DNA from: Candidatus Zixiibacteriota bacterium
GTDB taxonomy: Bacteria; Zixibacteria; MSB-5A5; SM1-73
Reading direction: 5' to 3'
NCBI GenBank assembly: GCA_023129805.1
Contig: JAGMBK010000003.1
Span: forward strand, 1-31,386
Length of the DNA stretch: 31,386 bases
Each line of letters begins with the position of its first letter. The first letter of the stretch is position 1. This document shows positions 23,651-31,386 of this stretch, one piece after another. The position numbers and the translations under genes were made by a program. The notes beneath the pieces are model-generated. The model made no database searches, was not told where the DNA came from, and saw only the letters and a program-made list of their open reading frames with translations.

Positions 23651-25213
23651 TTGAAAGATAGCGAATTATTTTTCAAACTGAAAAAGCTTTTTGTATTTTT
23701 GCTTTTTGCTCTTATTTTTATAGGGTTGGGCATACTCCTTTCCTCTGGCTTGAAGTGGTCTTCTTCCTCCTCAGGAACCCTTCAGGCAACTACGTCCCCG
23801 GAGGACCTAAGAGGGGATATAGGTCAATTCTTCGGATCAAAGAGTGAGTTTCTTCTGAGAGCGGAGAGTCCCTTTGTCAGGGTGGCGGAAAAGGTGAGCC
23901 CAGCGGTGGTGAACATAAGGGCCGAAAAGGTGGTAAAAGGTGGCTCATTTCATGATTTTTTCCCATTTGAAGATTTCTTTCGCAGATATTTTGGAGAGGT
24001 CCCGGAAAGAAGGCTACCCGCTCGGAAAACCCAAAGCTTGGGCTCTGGGTTCATCTTTAGAAAAGATGGCTACATTCTGACCAACAATCATGTGGTGTCC
24101 GGGGCAGATAACATATCTGTGAAACTACCTGACGGCAGCCAGCATAAGGCTGAGGTGGTGGGACTGGACAAGGATACAGATCTTGCCGTGCTGAAGATCG
24201 AGGTGGAAGACCAGCTTCCCGTGGCTGAGTTTGGAGATTCGGATTCTTTAAGGGTAGGAGAATGGGTTATGGCTATCGGAAATCCCTTCCCCGAACTGGG
24301 GCTGGATAGAACAGTTACCGTGGGGGTGGTCAGCGCCAAAGGACGGGGAAATTTAGATTTCGGACCAGAAGTGACACCCCAGTACCAGAACTATATTCAA
24401 ACCGATGCTTCCATCAACCCGGGAAACAGTGGAGGTCCTCTGGTAAACATCCATGGAGAGGTGGTGGGAATAAATTCAGCCATCACCAATCCTACCGGGA
24501 TGAAGTTCAATATCGGGATAGGATTCGCCACTCCCATAAACTTAGCTAAGTCGGTGATTCCCGATCTGGTTGAGAAAGGGAAAGTCTTAAGAGGGTTTTT
24601 AGGAGTAGTTTTCCAAGAGATGGATAAAAATACCGCAGATGCTTTAGATCTTCCTTCAGCCGAAGGGGTGCTGGTGCGGTCGGTTCAGCCAGGTACCCCT
24701 GCAGATAAGGCGGGAATCAAAATGGGTGATGTGATAACCGGATTCAATGGAGAGAAGGTAGCGAACGGACAGAGGTTCAGAATGATGGTGGCTGAGGCGG
24801 GCCCGGGGCAGAAGGTCACCATCGATATTATAAGAGATGGAAAAAAGTTTTCCAAGAAACTAACCTTGGCGGACAGAGAAAACTTCCTTGTTGGAATAGA
24901 AACAAAGCCCTCTGAGGAGGAGAAGGCGGAGCAATGGTTAGGTCTGCAGGTGAGCACCTCCACCAGAGATTTAGCCGCTCAATTGAATGTGAAATTCCAA
25001 CCGGGCGTGATGGTATTGGAAGTTGAGCTGGGAAGTTCAGCTGAGCAGGCAGGGTTCCGCTCAGGTGATATCATAGCAAAGATAGGAGACCAAAAGATCG
25101 AGGATTTAGATAACTACCAGAAGGCGTCTGTATCCTTGAAGAATAAAGGGAAAGCTATTCTTTTCTTAATCTATAGAGATGGGGAACCACTTTTTATAGC
25201 GGTCAAACCTTAA
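23651..25213 (+). CDS. Do/DegP-type periplasmic serine protease with two PDZ domains
   Basis: About 520 aa, the size of DegP/DegQ proteins. An N-terminal membrane segment ('LFVFLLFALIFIGLGILLSS') precedes a linker with Phe-rich 'FHDFFPFEDFFRRYFGE', as in Do proteases. The protease domain has His147 (LTNNHVV), Asp177 (TDLAVLK) and Ser260 (NPGNSGGPL). Two PDZ domains follow ('GVLVRSVQPGTPADKAGI' and 'GVMVLEVELGSSAEQAGF'). It should clear or refold misfolded envelope proteins. I prefer TTG 23651 because AGGAG ends eight bases before it; a GTG at 23642 is in frame but overlaps that ribosome site. rpoD follows 82 bases downstream in the same direction. It is divergent to another HtrA gene, and the two are only moderately alike. 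Confidence 0.93.
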   Translation: MKDSELFFKLKKLFVFLLFALIFIGLGILLSSGLKWSSSSSGTLQATTSPEDLRGDIGQFFGSKSEFLLRAESPFVRVAEKVSPAVVNIRAEKVVKGGSFHDFFPFEDFFRRYFGEVPERRLPARKTQSLGSGFIFRKDGYILTNNHVVSGADNISVKLPDGSQHKAEVVGLDKDTDLAVLKIEVEDQLPVAEFGDSDSLRVGEWVMAIGNPFPELGLDRTVTVGVVSAKGRGNLDFGPEVTPQYQNYIQTDASINPGNSGGPLVNIHGEVVGINSAITNPTGMKFNIGIGFATPINLAKSVIPDLVEKGKVLRGFLGVVFQEMDKNTADALDLPSAEGVLVRSVQPGTPADKAGIKMGDVITGFNGEKVANGQRFRMMVAEAGPGQKVTIDIIRDGKKFSKKLTLADRENFLVGIETKPSEEEKAEQWLGLQVSTSTRDLAAQLNVKFQPGVMVLEVELGSSAEQAGFRSGDIIAKIGDQKIEDLDNYQKASVSLKNKGKAILFLIYRDGEPLFIAVKP

Positions 25214-25295
25214 GCAGTGTTTTGTCAACAGGACCAGAAGATCGATTTTAACCTTCAACCTCTAAAAGCCGCCGAAAGGAGGAAAGGTATACAAA

Positions 25296-26150
25296 TTGGC
25301 AAAACAAGTAAGAAGATACAGGGATGAGGACAAATCCCTGGATCTTTACTTAAGGGAGATAGGAGAGACTCCCTTGATCACCGCACAGCAGGAGGTGGAA
25401 TTAGCCAAGCGGATCAAGCTGGGAGACCAGTTGGCTCTGGAGAAGTTAACCAAGGCTAACCTGAGATTTGTGGTCTCGGTGGCCAAACACTACCAAAACC
25501 AGGGTCTGTCCTTGGCTGATCTGATCAACGAAGGAAACATAGGGCTGATCAAAGCCGCCAAAAGATTTGATGAAACCCGAGGATTTAAATTCATCTCCTA
25601 TGCGGTGTGGTGGATCAGGCAGGCCATACTTCAGGCTTTAGCGGAGCAGTCACGCATTGTCAGACTGCCTCTAAACCGGGTGGGAACTTTGCACAAGATA
25701 GGCAAAATCTCCAGCTCACTGGAGCAGGAGTACGGAAGAGAGCCCTCACCGGACGAGATCGCCAAAGAGCTGGAGCTATCTACTGTGGAGGTCTCGGATA
25801 CTTTGAAAATCTCCAATAGCCATCTGTCTTTGGATGCTCCTTTTTCGGTCTCCGAGGATAACAGCCTCATGGACGTTTTGGAGGATGAATTCCAGCCCGC
25901 GCCGGATGAGGATCTGTTAACTGAATCTTTGAAGGTGGAGATTGAAAGGGCTTTGGATACGCTTTCTTATCGAGAGGCGGAGGTGATCAATCTTTATTTC
26001 GGGCTAAATACGGAGAAGGCGTTGACCTTGGAGGAGATCGGAACCAGATTCAATTTAACCCGAGAGAGGGTGAGACAGATAAAGGAGAAAGCTATCCGAA
26101 GATTAAGACATGCCTCCCGCAGCAAATCCCTGCGTGCTTATCTCCATTAA
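25296..26150 (+). CDS. rpoD: Primary sigma factor, RpoD/SigA type, short form
   Basis: A 284-aa sigma-70 with regions 1.2 ('[14 protein letters not shown]'), 2 ('[19 protein letters not shown]', '[18 protein letters not shown]'), 3 and 4 ('[19 protein letters not shown]', ending in RRLRH). It lacks region 1.1 and the large insert of proteobacterial RpoD, which is the pattern of Bacteroidetes-type primary sigma factors. It directs RNA polymerase to housekeeping promoters. Region 2.4 and the DNA-melting aromatic residues are intact, so it is likely the main sigma factor rather than an alternative one. The start is TTG 25296 ([12 protein letters not shown]), with AAAGGAGG 13 bases and AAAGG 8 bases upstream. 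It follows an htrA gene by 82 bases and ends before a strong terminator. Confidence 0.95.
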   Translation: MAKQVRRYRDEDKSLDLYLREIGETPLITAQQEVELAKRIKLGDQLALEKLTKANLRFVVSVAKHYQNQGLSLADLINEGNIGLIKAAKRFDETRGFKFISYAVWWIRQAILQALAEQSRIVRLPLNRVGTLHKIGKISSSLEQEYGREPSPDEIAKELELSTVEVSDTLKISNSHLSLDAPFSVSEDNSLMDVLEDEFQPAPDEDLLTESLKVEIERALDTLSYREAEVINLYFGLNTEKALTLEEIGTRFNLTRERVRQIKEKAIRRLRHASRSKSLRAYLH

Positions 26151-26174
26151 GAGATCGAAAAAAGTTTCAAAGAG

Positions 26175-26207
26175 AAAAAGCCTCTCGCTAAATGCGAGGG
26201 GCTTTTT
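26175..26207 (+). terminator. Rho-independent terminator after rpoD
   Basis: GCCTCTCGC pairs with GCGAGGGGC (one G-U) around TAAAT, flanked by AAAAA on the left and TTTTT on the right. It lies 24 bases after the rpoD stop. Because the A-run and T-run are symmetrical it could also stop transcripts arriving from the right on the minus strand. Confidence 0.92.
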
Positions 26208-26294
26208 CATTTTTATTCGTTGGTCGAGGGTGCCCTTCAGGGTGAATCCTTCCCTCGGACCGAGTCCTCAGGACGAGGTCAAGATGAACCCCGT

Positions 26295-26909
26295 CTACGA
26301 ACTTGCTGGACATGCGGGACTTGCTGGACTTGCGGATGGCTGTTTTTCATTTTTTTCATTGTTAGAAAATGTATTTTGAGAAAGGAGTTGATCATCCCAG
26401 AAGATGGCGTAGGTTCCGGCATGGGTTTTCGCCTTTCTGAATCCCATGGTGGAAAGGAGCTGGCCAATGCGGCGGTAACTGAGCTGGCTTTCTTTTGATC
26501 TGCCTTGATTGAAAGTGTCCGTAATGATTTTAACCGGAAGGATACCGTTTTTTACGAGATGCTTGAGCCCTAAGATGGTACTTTGAATTTGGGATTCGAG
26601 ACTGATGGTTTCAGGATATAGTTTTGTCAATTCTTCTCTTCTGATTGCTTCAATTTCCTGCCAAAAGATTTTTTCGGCCCTATGGGTTTCACTCCGTTCA
26701 ACTGCCAAGGTTTTAACCATACTCTGTTTGAGCTGGATAGCCTTTAAGGTATCCCGAATATTCGGCTCAAAGGAATTATCTTCCAATCTTCTAATGCCCT
26801 TGTCGATCAATATTTCCAAGAACTTTAACTGCGCAGGGTCTTCCCCTTGACGAAGCTCAGGATCTTCCCTTCGATAAGACTCAGGGTCGGTATCAATCAG
26901 ATGGTTCAT
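26295..26909 (-). CDS. Unrecognised protein with a possible C-terminal winged-helix
   Basis: About 204 aa from ATG 26909; an earlier start at 26996 is possible. The N-terminal 30 residues (RREDPELRQGEDP) are encoded partly by dispersed-repeat DNA. The middle is helical and charged ('EILIDKGIRRLEDNSFEPN'). Residues ~145-185 ('SYRRIGQLLSTMGFRKAKTH', then AGTYAIFWDD) resemble the small winged-helix end seen in some phage or mobile-element replication primases, by pattern only. The last ~14 residues are a Pro-Ala-Ser repeat encoded by a 9-bp tandem repeat. It stands between rpoD and the Gabija-type operon, is separated from the latter by 265 bases, and may be a remnant of a mobile element. No function is claimed. 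Confidence 0.45.
   Translation of the reverse strand: MNHLIDTDPESYRREDPELRQGEDPAQLKFLEILIDKGIRRLEDNSFEPNIRDTLKAIQLKQSMVKTLAVERSETHRAEKIFWQEIEAIRREELTKLYPETISLESQIQSTILGLKHLVKNGILPVKIITDTFNQGRSKESQLSYRRIGQLLSTMGFRKAKTHAGTYAIFWDDQLLSQNTFSNNEKNEKQPSASPASPACPASS
26299..26335. repeat. 9-bp tandem microrepeat (GACTTGCTG/GACTTGCGG)
   Basis: Four imperfect 9-base units in a row (GACATGCGG, GACTTGCTG and relatives) encode the Pro-Ala-Ser tail of the unrecognised protein on the minus strand. Confidence 0.6.
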
Positions 26910-27057
26910 ATGATTCTTCTTCTCCCTTGAGGGGGGTCTGTGCATGCAAAAGATATTCGTCTCCCCAATAAAGGGTGGAGCTATCCTTTTCACCATTAAG
27001 GTTGTTGTGAATTTGCTATTTGTGGTAAGAAAGGCTACGGGTTAGGTATTAGAATGC

Positions 27058-27120
27058 TTCGAAACTCAGCATAAATGGTTCGAAGCTCACCATAAATGGT
27101 TCGAGACTCACCATAAATGG
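27058..27120. repeat. Three tandem copies of a 21-bp repeat
   Basis: Units at 27058-27078, 27079-27099 and 27100-27120 share TTCGA, CTCA and CATAAATGG and differ at two to three bases each. They abut directly with no spacers, so this is not a CRISPR. It lies six bases before the left copy of the Gabija-flanking repeat. Confidence 0.85.
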
Positions 27121-27125
27121 GGTTT

Positions 27126-27166
27126 TATCTTGGTGGAAGGTACGCAGGGCACCTGACCTACGAACT
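27126..27166 (+). repeat. Left copy of a 41-bp direct repeat flanking the Gabija-type operon
   Basis: The sequence begins TATCTTGGTG and ends GACCTACGAACT. It matches 31119-31159 at 36 of 41 positions in the same orientation without gaps. It ends nine bases before the gajB stop. Confidence 0.85.
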
Positions 27167-27174
27167 AACTTAAT

Positions 27175-29091
27175 TCAATTATTTTGATGTGTGCACAAAT
27201 CATTATTAACATCCCAACCACATCTACGCAATGCCTCTTCTTGTCCAGAAATACTGTCCCGATGGACCGCAACGCAAAGAAGATGGGATGGACGTGACAT
27301 TCCTACGAATGCCATTTTGAGATTTTGTATTATTCTTTTTTGTGTTGGTACAGTGCACTCGCCCTTCATATAATTCATTATTCTCTTTATGTCATAATCA
27401 TAGAAGAAAGTTTCAAGATAACATGTTGCTGTATGGGTTTCGCCTTTAACACCATGTATAGTTGAAACTTCTATTTCGATCTCGGTTGTTCCAGAAGAAT
27501 ACCTATATATATTATTACTCGGCAGGGTTTCTTCATTAAACTCTTCCAAGTCTGAAGAATTGATAAAATTTGTAAGCTCGTCATTCACCTGATAATTGAA
27601 AAAACCCCTAAATTCATTTGTTAGGAAATTTCTTATTTCTTCGAAAACTTCTTCTTGTCTGTGTATCTGCAAACACCATTTAGCCAGCCTAATCCGAAAA
27701 TCCTTATAAAAATCCGGGTTTTTTTCTGAGATATGTCTATGCAGTTTTTTATCTGTAAACGCCCTATCGTTGTCAGTAATTTTGGAAATCCTTAAACACT
27801 TTAAGAAAGCCTCAACTAATCTCTTTTTGTAAAATTTAACCCCTTTAGAAGAAATAAAACTATCAGGTTGTGGAGCTAAATAACTTTTTAGATTACTAAA
27901 ATCAGTTTTTGTAACTTTTATTTCTTTGGAATAGACGTTCCAATAGCTAGGAATGGTTCTTTTTGTGTCATGCGGCTTGCCTCGCCACCCAACAGCTTTA
28001 AAGACTCTTTTCTCATGCTGATGTAAGTTATTTATGAAGATTAGTTCACCGAATTTGTCTAATACTTGCTGAATAGAATTATCATAATAAACAATGATCA
28101 CGGGAGTAATTTCATTTTGTCTGCCATTTCCCGTTATGGTCTGCTGGTGAACACAAAAGTTTTCCACCTTGCTTGCTATAGAGCTTGGAAATCTTTTACT
28201 TCCTGTAATAAACATTTTTCTGGCATCATCTATTGTCCAACCGCATTCCAAATCAGCGTCATAGTCAAATATTGATTGATTTAGATCGCCAATTTTTTGA
28301 ACAACAGCATTATCATAGAATAGATTAGTCAGCAGTTCAGACTGGATTGTGCTTGAGTCTTGCATCTCATCAATAAAAACATAGGCGAATCTTTTTGAGA
28401 TAAGTTCTCGGATGCCGGGGTGCTCTCTAATGTACTCAAAGGCCAACGAATAGGCATCCTCGTAACACAAATAGCCCCAATTAAGTATTTGCAGTTTTAA
28501 GCTGTTGATTTCTTTGTAGGTTTTCTTATTAGTGTCTATAAATGCTTGTTCATCGATTTTTCGAGAAATACAAAAGCTGTCTTTATTGAAGCGTAGACTT
28601 TTAAGATATTCCAATCCACCTTCTTGCCTTCTATCAAGCCAAGTCCTTGCGGCGTGCAAGGTGTTGTAGACTCTCTCTATAACTGAATTAAAAACCTCAT
28701 TATCAACATAACCTGGTCTTTTATTAAATTTTAGTATATACGACGGTATAGCAAGATATTTATCCACGAAACTTTGAATTGTTCCAAAATGATTTGGGTA
28801 ATTAAAGAGCTTTTGAGAAGCAAAGGAGGCGTAGCTTTTTATTTCATTTATTGCCACATTTGTGTGAGTTAAAACGCATAATCCCCTATTGTTTTCAAGA
28901 GGCATTCGCCGGGACAAAATCAACAATTTGCCAAGGAGCGCCTTTGTTTTACCACTCCCCGGACAGGCGGCGATATCTTTGGTCTTGAAACACCTTATTA
29001 CCGCCTTCTGCTCTTCATCGAAGTGCTTATCTCTCGGCAGAAGAATACGTTCCGCCCAAGATATATCTTCGTTGGTGATAGCTATGGTCAC
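27175..29091 (-). CDS. gajB: UvrD/Rep-like helicase, GajB-like component of a Gabija-type system
   Basis: A 638-aa superfamily 1 helicase. Motif I is ACPGSGKT (42-49), Ia 'LTHTNVAINEI' (~74-84), II 'FIDEMQDSS' (Asp241-Glu242), and III/IV 'IGDLNQSIFDYD' (~267-278). Late motifs are 'STIHGVKGETHTATCYLE' and 'MAFVGMSRPSHLLCVAVHR'. In Gabija the helicase GajB partners the OLD nuclease GajA, and DNA unwinding or nucleotide turnover is thought to trigger GajA. The start ATG 29091 lies three bases after the gajA stop, so the pair is one operon. It is longer than typical GajB (~500 aa), mainly in the middle. Base composition is AT-richer than the metabolic genes (in 28321-28380, 23 of 60 bases are G or C), in line with transfer. 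Confidence 0.85.
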   Translation of the reverse strand: MTIAITNEDISWAERILLPRDKHFDEEQKAVIRCFKTKDIAACPGSGKTKALLGKLLILSRRMPLENNRGLCVLTHTNVAINEIKSYASFASQKLFNYPNHFGTIQSFVDKYLAIPSYILKFNKRPGYVDNEVFNSVIERVYNTLHAARTWLDRRQEGGLEYLKSLRFNKDSFCISRKIDEQAFIDTNKKTYKEINSLKLQILNWGYLCYEDAYSLAFEYIREHPGIRELISKRFAYVFIDEMQDSSTIQSELLTNLFYDNAVVQKIGDLNQSIFDYDADLECGWTIDDARKMFITGSKRFPSSIASKVENFCVHQQTITGNGRQNEITPVIIVYYDNSIQQVLDKFGELIFINNLHQHEKRVFKAVGWRGKPHDTKRTIPSYWNVYSKEIKVTKTDFSNLKSYLAPQPDSFISSKGVKFYKKRLVEAFLKCLRISKITDNDRAFTDKKLHRHISEKNPDFYKDFRIRLAKWCLQIHRQEEVFEEIRNFLTNEFRGFFNYQVNDELTNFINSSDLEEFNEETLPSNNIYRYSSGTTEIEIEVSTIHGVKGETHTATCYLETFFYDYDIKRIMNYMKGECTVPTQKRIIQNLKMAFVGMSRPSHLLCVAVHRDSISGQEEALRRCGWDVNNDLCTHQNN

Positions 29092-29094
29092 TGG

Positions 29095-30957
29095 TCACTC
29101 TGCAACGTAATTAATGGCATCCACGAGGTATTTGACTTTGCTGTCAACTTCGATCCGTTCCTTTATTCCGCGACATTTTTCGAGCAATGCCGCAAAGCAT
29201 TGAGCAACGATTGGCTTGGAAATCTTCTTCTTAATTACATAGTCATTATAAATTGCCTCTGCTATTTGTTTGTCTGTCTTATTCTCAGAAGTCCAAGAAT
29301 TAAAATCGGCTCTAACCTTTTCGATTACTTGTTTGAATTTTGTTTCCGTGAGACCGTAAGCATCACTGTTCTTGATTTTCTCCGCACATAGTACGGCCAT
29401 ATAGAATCTCCGCTTAAGAGAGCTGAGACAAATGTCATACTCCAGGGTCCGAACTGGAGAAACAAAAGTCCTAATTCCGGGCCCACTGTACTTGCTTTCT
29501 TTCTCTGATCTCTTTCGTTCTATCTGCTCGCGAGAGAGTTCTGAATCGGATTCAGGGTCGTTGTCGGTTATCACGGCTACCTTGACGCCCATTCCATCGC
29601 CTAACCTTCTTTTGAAAATCCTCGAATATCTCAAAAAAGCTGTGCTCTGAACATTCACGACTGATACTCCATGCTTCGTAAGCGGCTTATCAAGAATAGC
29701 TGCTACAACGGGAATCAAGATATTTTCGGCATCGCCTTCAACCAAAATGACCCCCTGGGCAAAGAATAAATTAGCTTTTGTCACATCTAAGAATCGCTCC
29801 AAAAAAAGATAATCTCCTTTTTCCAATTGGGTGAAATCACTTCCCATTGGGAAAGCTTTGTCGCCCTTACAAATTATAAGATTATCCAGTTTGACTTTTG
29901 AAGCCAGATTCGGGCTATGGGTTGTCATTATTAATTGAACACCTGATTTCGCCGCTATCTCTTCCTGTAAATATTCGATCAATCTCAATTGAGCTTGCGG
30001 ATGCAAATGAGTTTCCACTTCTTCAATCAATGAAAGTTTCAAACCGTAATAACCAGTCCGCTTCAAGAGCAGTAGCTCTGTAGCAATGTATAATCGATTA
30101 TAAGAACCCAATCCTGAATTTTCCTCAGCCAGATTAAGAGTAAGCTTTTCTAAAATACCAGATAAGTCTTGACCTGAAAGTGCGAACTTGGCTATTTTAT
30201 TCATTTCCTTTTCTGTGAAGAACTCCTTCAAATACTCGTTTATATCCGATAGCAACTCCTTGCCAGACTGGTCAGGAAGATCATTATCCTTTTCGTCTCT
30301 CCCTTTGAAGTAATCGTCAATCTGCTTATTGGCGGTTTGAGCAATTTTGGTGATGGTATGCTCCGACTCAGGAATGGAACGAAAAGCTTCGTGGCTTTTC
30401 AGTATTTGAGCTAATCTGGATCTTCTTCCTGGAACCAGTTCGCTTTCCGCGTCCCTCAGGGGTTTAAGATAGGTTGTTCTTAGATAATCCCTTGCGGCCG
30501 CGTCAAGCTGAGTTCCTTCGTCATCCGGGCCAGCCTTGGTTTCAGGAATGATTTTTCTCTCCTTGCGTTCAGCATTAAGAGTTACTTTTAGAAAATAGCG
30601 GTCTTGGCCATCCCTATCTTTCTCAATGCCAAGCCATTCTATAAAATTAGCTGCTTCATTATTCTCTGCATCAAAACCTCGAAATATGCATTCAATCCTA
30701 AAAGATTTTGCTCTATTGGCGTCAGTCGGTTCTAAGTCTGGTTGTAGAAAAAAGTCTTTTTCTTCCAACCACTGGTAATCGTGACTTTGCGTTTGTAGAA
30801 TGTATTTTATCGCATCAATTATAGCTGTCTTGCCTGAATCGTTTTCACCAACTAGTAAATTTAATCCTTTATTGAGCTTAAGATGTAATCCCGGGGCATC
30901 GCCTTCGTTTGAACCATATTTTCTGAAGTTCCAAATTTTAAGTTCTGACAAATACAT
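29095..30957 (-). CDS. gajA: OLD-family ATP-dependent endonuclease, GajA-like component of a Gabija-type system
   Basis: A 620-aa protein with an SMC/ABC-like ATPase split around a dimer region. Walker A is GENDSGKT (37-44), the signature-like 'SGLGSYNRLYIA' lies at ~281-292, Walker B 'LSLIEEVETHLHP' (308-320) and the H-loop THSP (346-349). A C-terminal TOPRIM nuclease has Glu407 in VEGDAE and 'VITDNDPESD' (Asp465, Asp467). This is the class of OLD nuclease paired with a UvrD-like gene, as in Gabija, where GajA nicks phage DNA when nucleotides fall. Start ATG 30957 has AAGG about eight bases upstream, and a promoter candidate lies at 30992-31020. gajB follows after three bases. A stand-alone OLD anti-phage role is the main alternative. 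Confidence 0.88.
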   Translation of the reverse strand: MYLSELKIWNFRKYGSNEGDAPGLHLKLNKGLNLLVGENDSGKTAIIDAIKYILQTQSHDYQWLEEKDFFLQPDLEPTDANRAKSFRIECIFRGFDAENNEAANFIEWLGIEKDRDGQDRYFLKVTLNAERKERKIIPETKAGPDDEGTQLDAAARDYLRTTYLKPLRDAESELVPGRRSRLAQILKSHEAFRSIPESEHTITKIAQTANKQIDDYFKGRDEKDNDLPDQSGKELLSDINEYLKEFFTEKEMNKIAKFALSGQDLSGILEKLTLNLAEENSGLGSYNRLYIATELLLLKRTGYYGLKLSLIEEVETHLHPQAQLRLIEYLQEEIAAKSGVQLIMTTHSPNLASKVKLDNLIICKGDKAFPMGSDFTQLEKGDYLFLERFLDVTKANLFFAQGVILVEGDAENILIPVVAAILDKPLTKHGVSVVNVQSTAFLRYSRIFKRRLGDGMGVKVAVITDNDPESDSELSREQIERKRSEKESKYSGPGIRTFVSPVRTLEYDICLSSLKRRFYMAVLCAEKIKNSDAYGLTETKFKQVIEKVRADFNSWTSENKTDKQIAEAIYNDYVIKKKISKPIVAQCFAALLEKCRGIKERIEVDSKVKYLVDAINYVAE

Positions 30958-30991
30958 TTTAATGCCTTTTTTAAGTTTATTCTTTTAACTA

Positions 30992-31020
30992 TCTATAATT
31001 TGTATTTCATCTTAAGTAAA
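30992..31020 (-). promoter_or_regulatory. Likely promoter of the gajA-gajB operon
   Basis: On the minus strand TTTACT (31015-31020) and TATAGA (30992-30997) are 17 bases apart in an AT-rich stretch. The transcript would start about 28 bases before the gajA ATG. Confidence 0.5.
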
Positions 31021-31118
31021 CTCATAAAGTTTATATAGGAGTTAGCAACTTTCCTCTCCAATGACTTGACCGTCACCTGCTTGGCAGAGAGTTGGTCACT
31101 AGCCCTGTGATCCTGACC

Positions 31119-31159
31119 TATCTTGGTGTCAGGTGCGCAGGGGACTTGACCTACGAACT
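31119..31159 (+). repeat. Right copy of the 41-bp direct repeat flanking the Gabija-type operon
   Basis: It matches 27126-27166 at 36 of 41 positions (differences at repeat positions 11, 12, 17, 25 and 28) in the same orientation. It lies 161 bases upstream of gajA. Confidence 0.85.
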
Positions 31160-31250
31160 GCGGATGTAACCTCTCCTAACAACGAATATTATAGCTCGCA
31201 GACCTGTAGAAGTCAAGGAAAATGCCACGAAATTTTGGATGATAGACCCG

Positions 31251-31274
31251 GCCCTGAACCATGCGGTTCAGGGC
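31251..31274. repeat. 10-bp-stem hairpin
   Basis: GCCCTGAACC pairs perfectly with GGTTCAGGGC around ATGC. ATAG lies six bases to its left (31242-31245). Confidence 0.75.
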
Positions 31275-31277
31275 AGG

Positions 31278-31330
31278 TCCGCCAGAGGCGGATAAACCCG
31301 CCAGAGGCGGGCAGGCCCTCCGGAGGCGGA
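31278..31330. repeat. Three CCGCCAGAGGCGG-type short palindromes in a row
   Basis: TCCGCC-AGA-GGCGGA (31278-31292) and CCCGCC-AGA-GGCGGG (31297-31311) are followed by a looser third unit around 31318-31330. The AGA loop matches the hairpin at 9789-9811. Confidence 0.65.
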
Positions 31331-31352
31331 CAAGGCCTGACGGGACATGAAA

Positions 31353-31379
31353 CCCCCTAAATCCCCCTTATCAGGGGGA
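31353..31379. repeat. CCCCCT/AGGGGG dispersed hairpin
   Basis: TCCCCC pairs with GGGGGA around TTATCA, with a second CCCCC run just upstream that could compete for the same right arm. Confidence 0.6.
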
Positions 31380-31386
31380 CGTAAAA

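Larger units (their letters stand above)
30958..31386. other. Right-hand flank: promoter, direct repeat, GC-rich palindromes
   Basis: No gene is seen in the last 429 bases. They hold the gajA promoter candidate (AT-rich, 30960-31050), the right copy of the 41-bp repeat, three CCGCCAGAGGCGG-like motifs and two hairpins near the edge. Confidence 0.7.

Noticed and set aside
27058..27120. CRISPR array
   Set aside because: Only three units that abut directly, with no unique spacers and no cas genes.
1..31386. tRNA, rRNA or replication origin
   Set aside because: I saw no cloverleaf, rRNA-like stretch or DnaA-box cluster when reading both strands; a covariance-model search would be needed to be sure.

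Overview
The window looks like a chromosomal piece of an uncultured Gram-negative bacterium, most likely from the FCB side of the tree (Bacteroidetes relatives such as Zixibacteria or WOR-3-type candidate phyla). The clue is the primary sigma factor, which is short (284 aa), lacks region 1.1 and the long non-conserved insert, and reads like Bacteroidetes-type RpoD. A Bat/MoxR gene cluster and two exported HtrA proteases suit a two-membrane cell. The lineage call is inference; no rRNA or tRNA is present to settle it.

Layout. Bases 80-14561 are all on the minus strand and hold ordinary chromosomal genes. In order of transcription (right to left) these are an aldehyde dehydrogenase; a COG2403-type GTPase with carbamate kinase; the CCA-adding enzyme; succinyl-CoA synthetase beta and alpha with a REP-associated transposase (RAYT) between them; and a Bat-type cluster (BatD-like, MoxR, DUF58, TatA, second BatD-like) that runs off the left edge. 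Bases 14987-21025 (+) hold three overlapping, translationally coupled genes: an Eco57I-like nuclease-methyltransferase, a NurA nuclease and a HerA ATPase. I read this as a compact DNA modification/defence system. Bases 21671-26150 return to housekeeping: divergent HtrA proteases and the primary sigma factor, closed by a strong terminator. Bases 27175-30957 (-) hold an OLD-family nuclease (GajA-like) and a UvrD-like helicase (GajB-like), a Gabija-type system framed by a 41-bp imperfect direct repeat.

How it fits together. Two defence-type operons sit within 10 kb of each other beside primary sigma factor and protease genes, which makes the right half a small defence island. MTase-NurA-HerA pairs modification and a possible fused nuclease with a translocase-driven nuclease. 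Gabija adds a nucleotide-sensing nuclease and helicase.

Intergenic DNA is full of short palindromes whose stems differ but are internally compensated, with TGAA/TTCA/TAAA-type loops. Many carry GTAG or ATAG beside the hairpin, the hallmark of REP elements acted on by RAYTs, and the window contains a RAYT gene that itself carries these palindromes. Other repeats are three copies of a 32-bp TTAA-centred palindrome, two composite double hairpins with TGGAGTGTC ends, a 21-bp triple tandem repeat and 9-bp microrepeats. I found no tRNA, rRNA, CRISPR array or replication origin.
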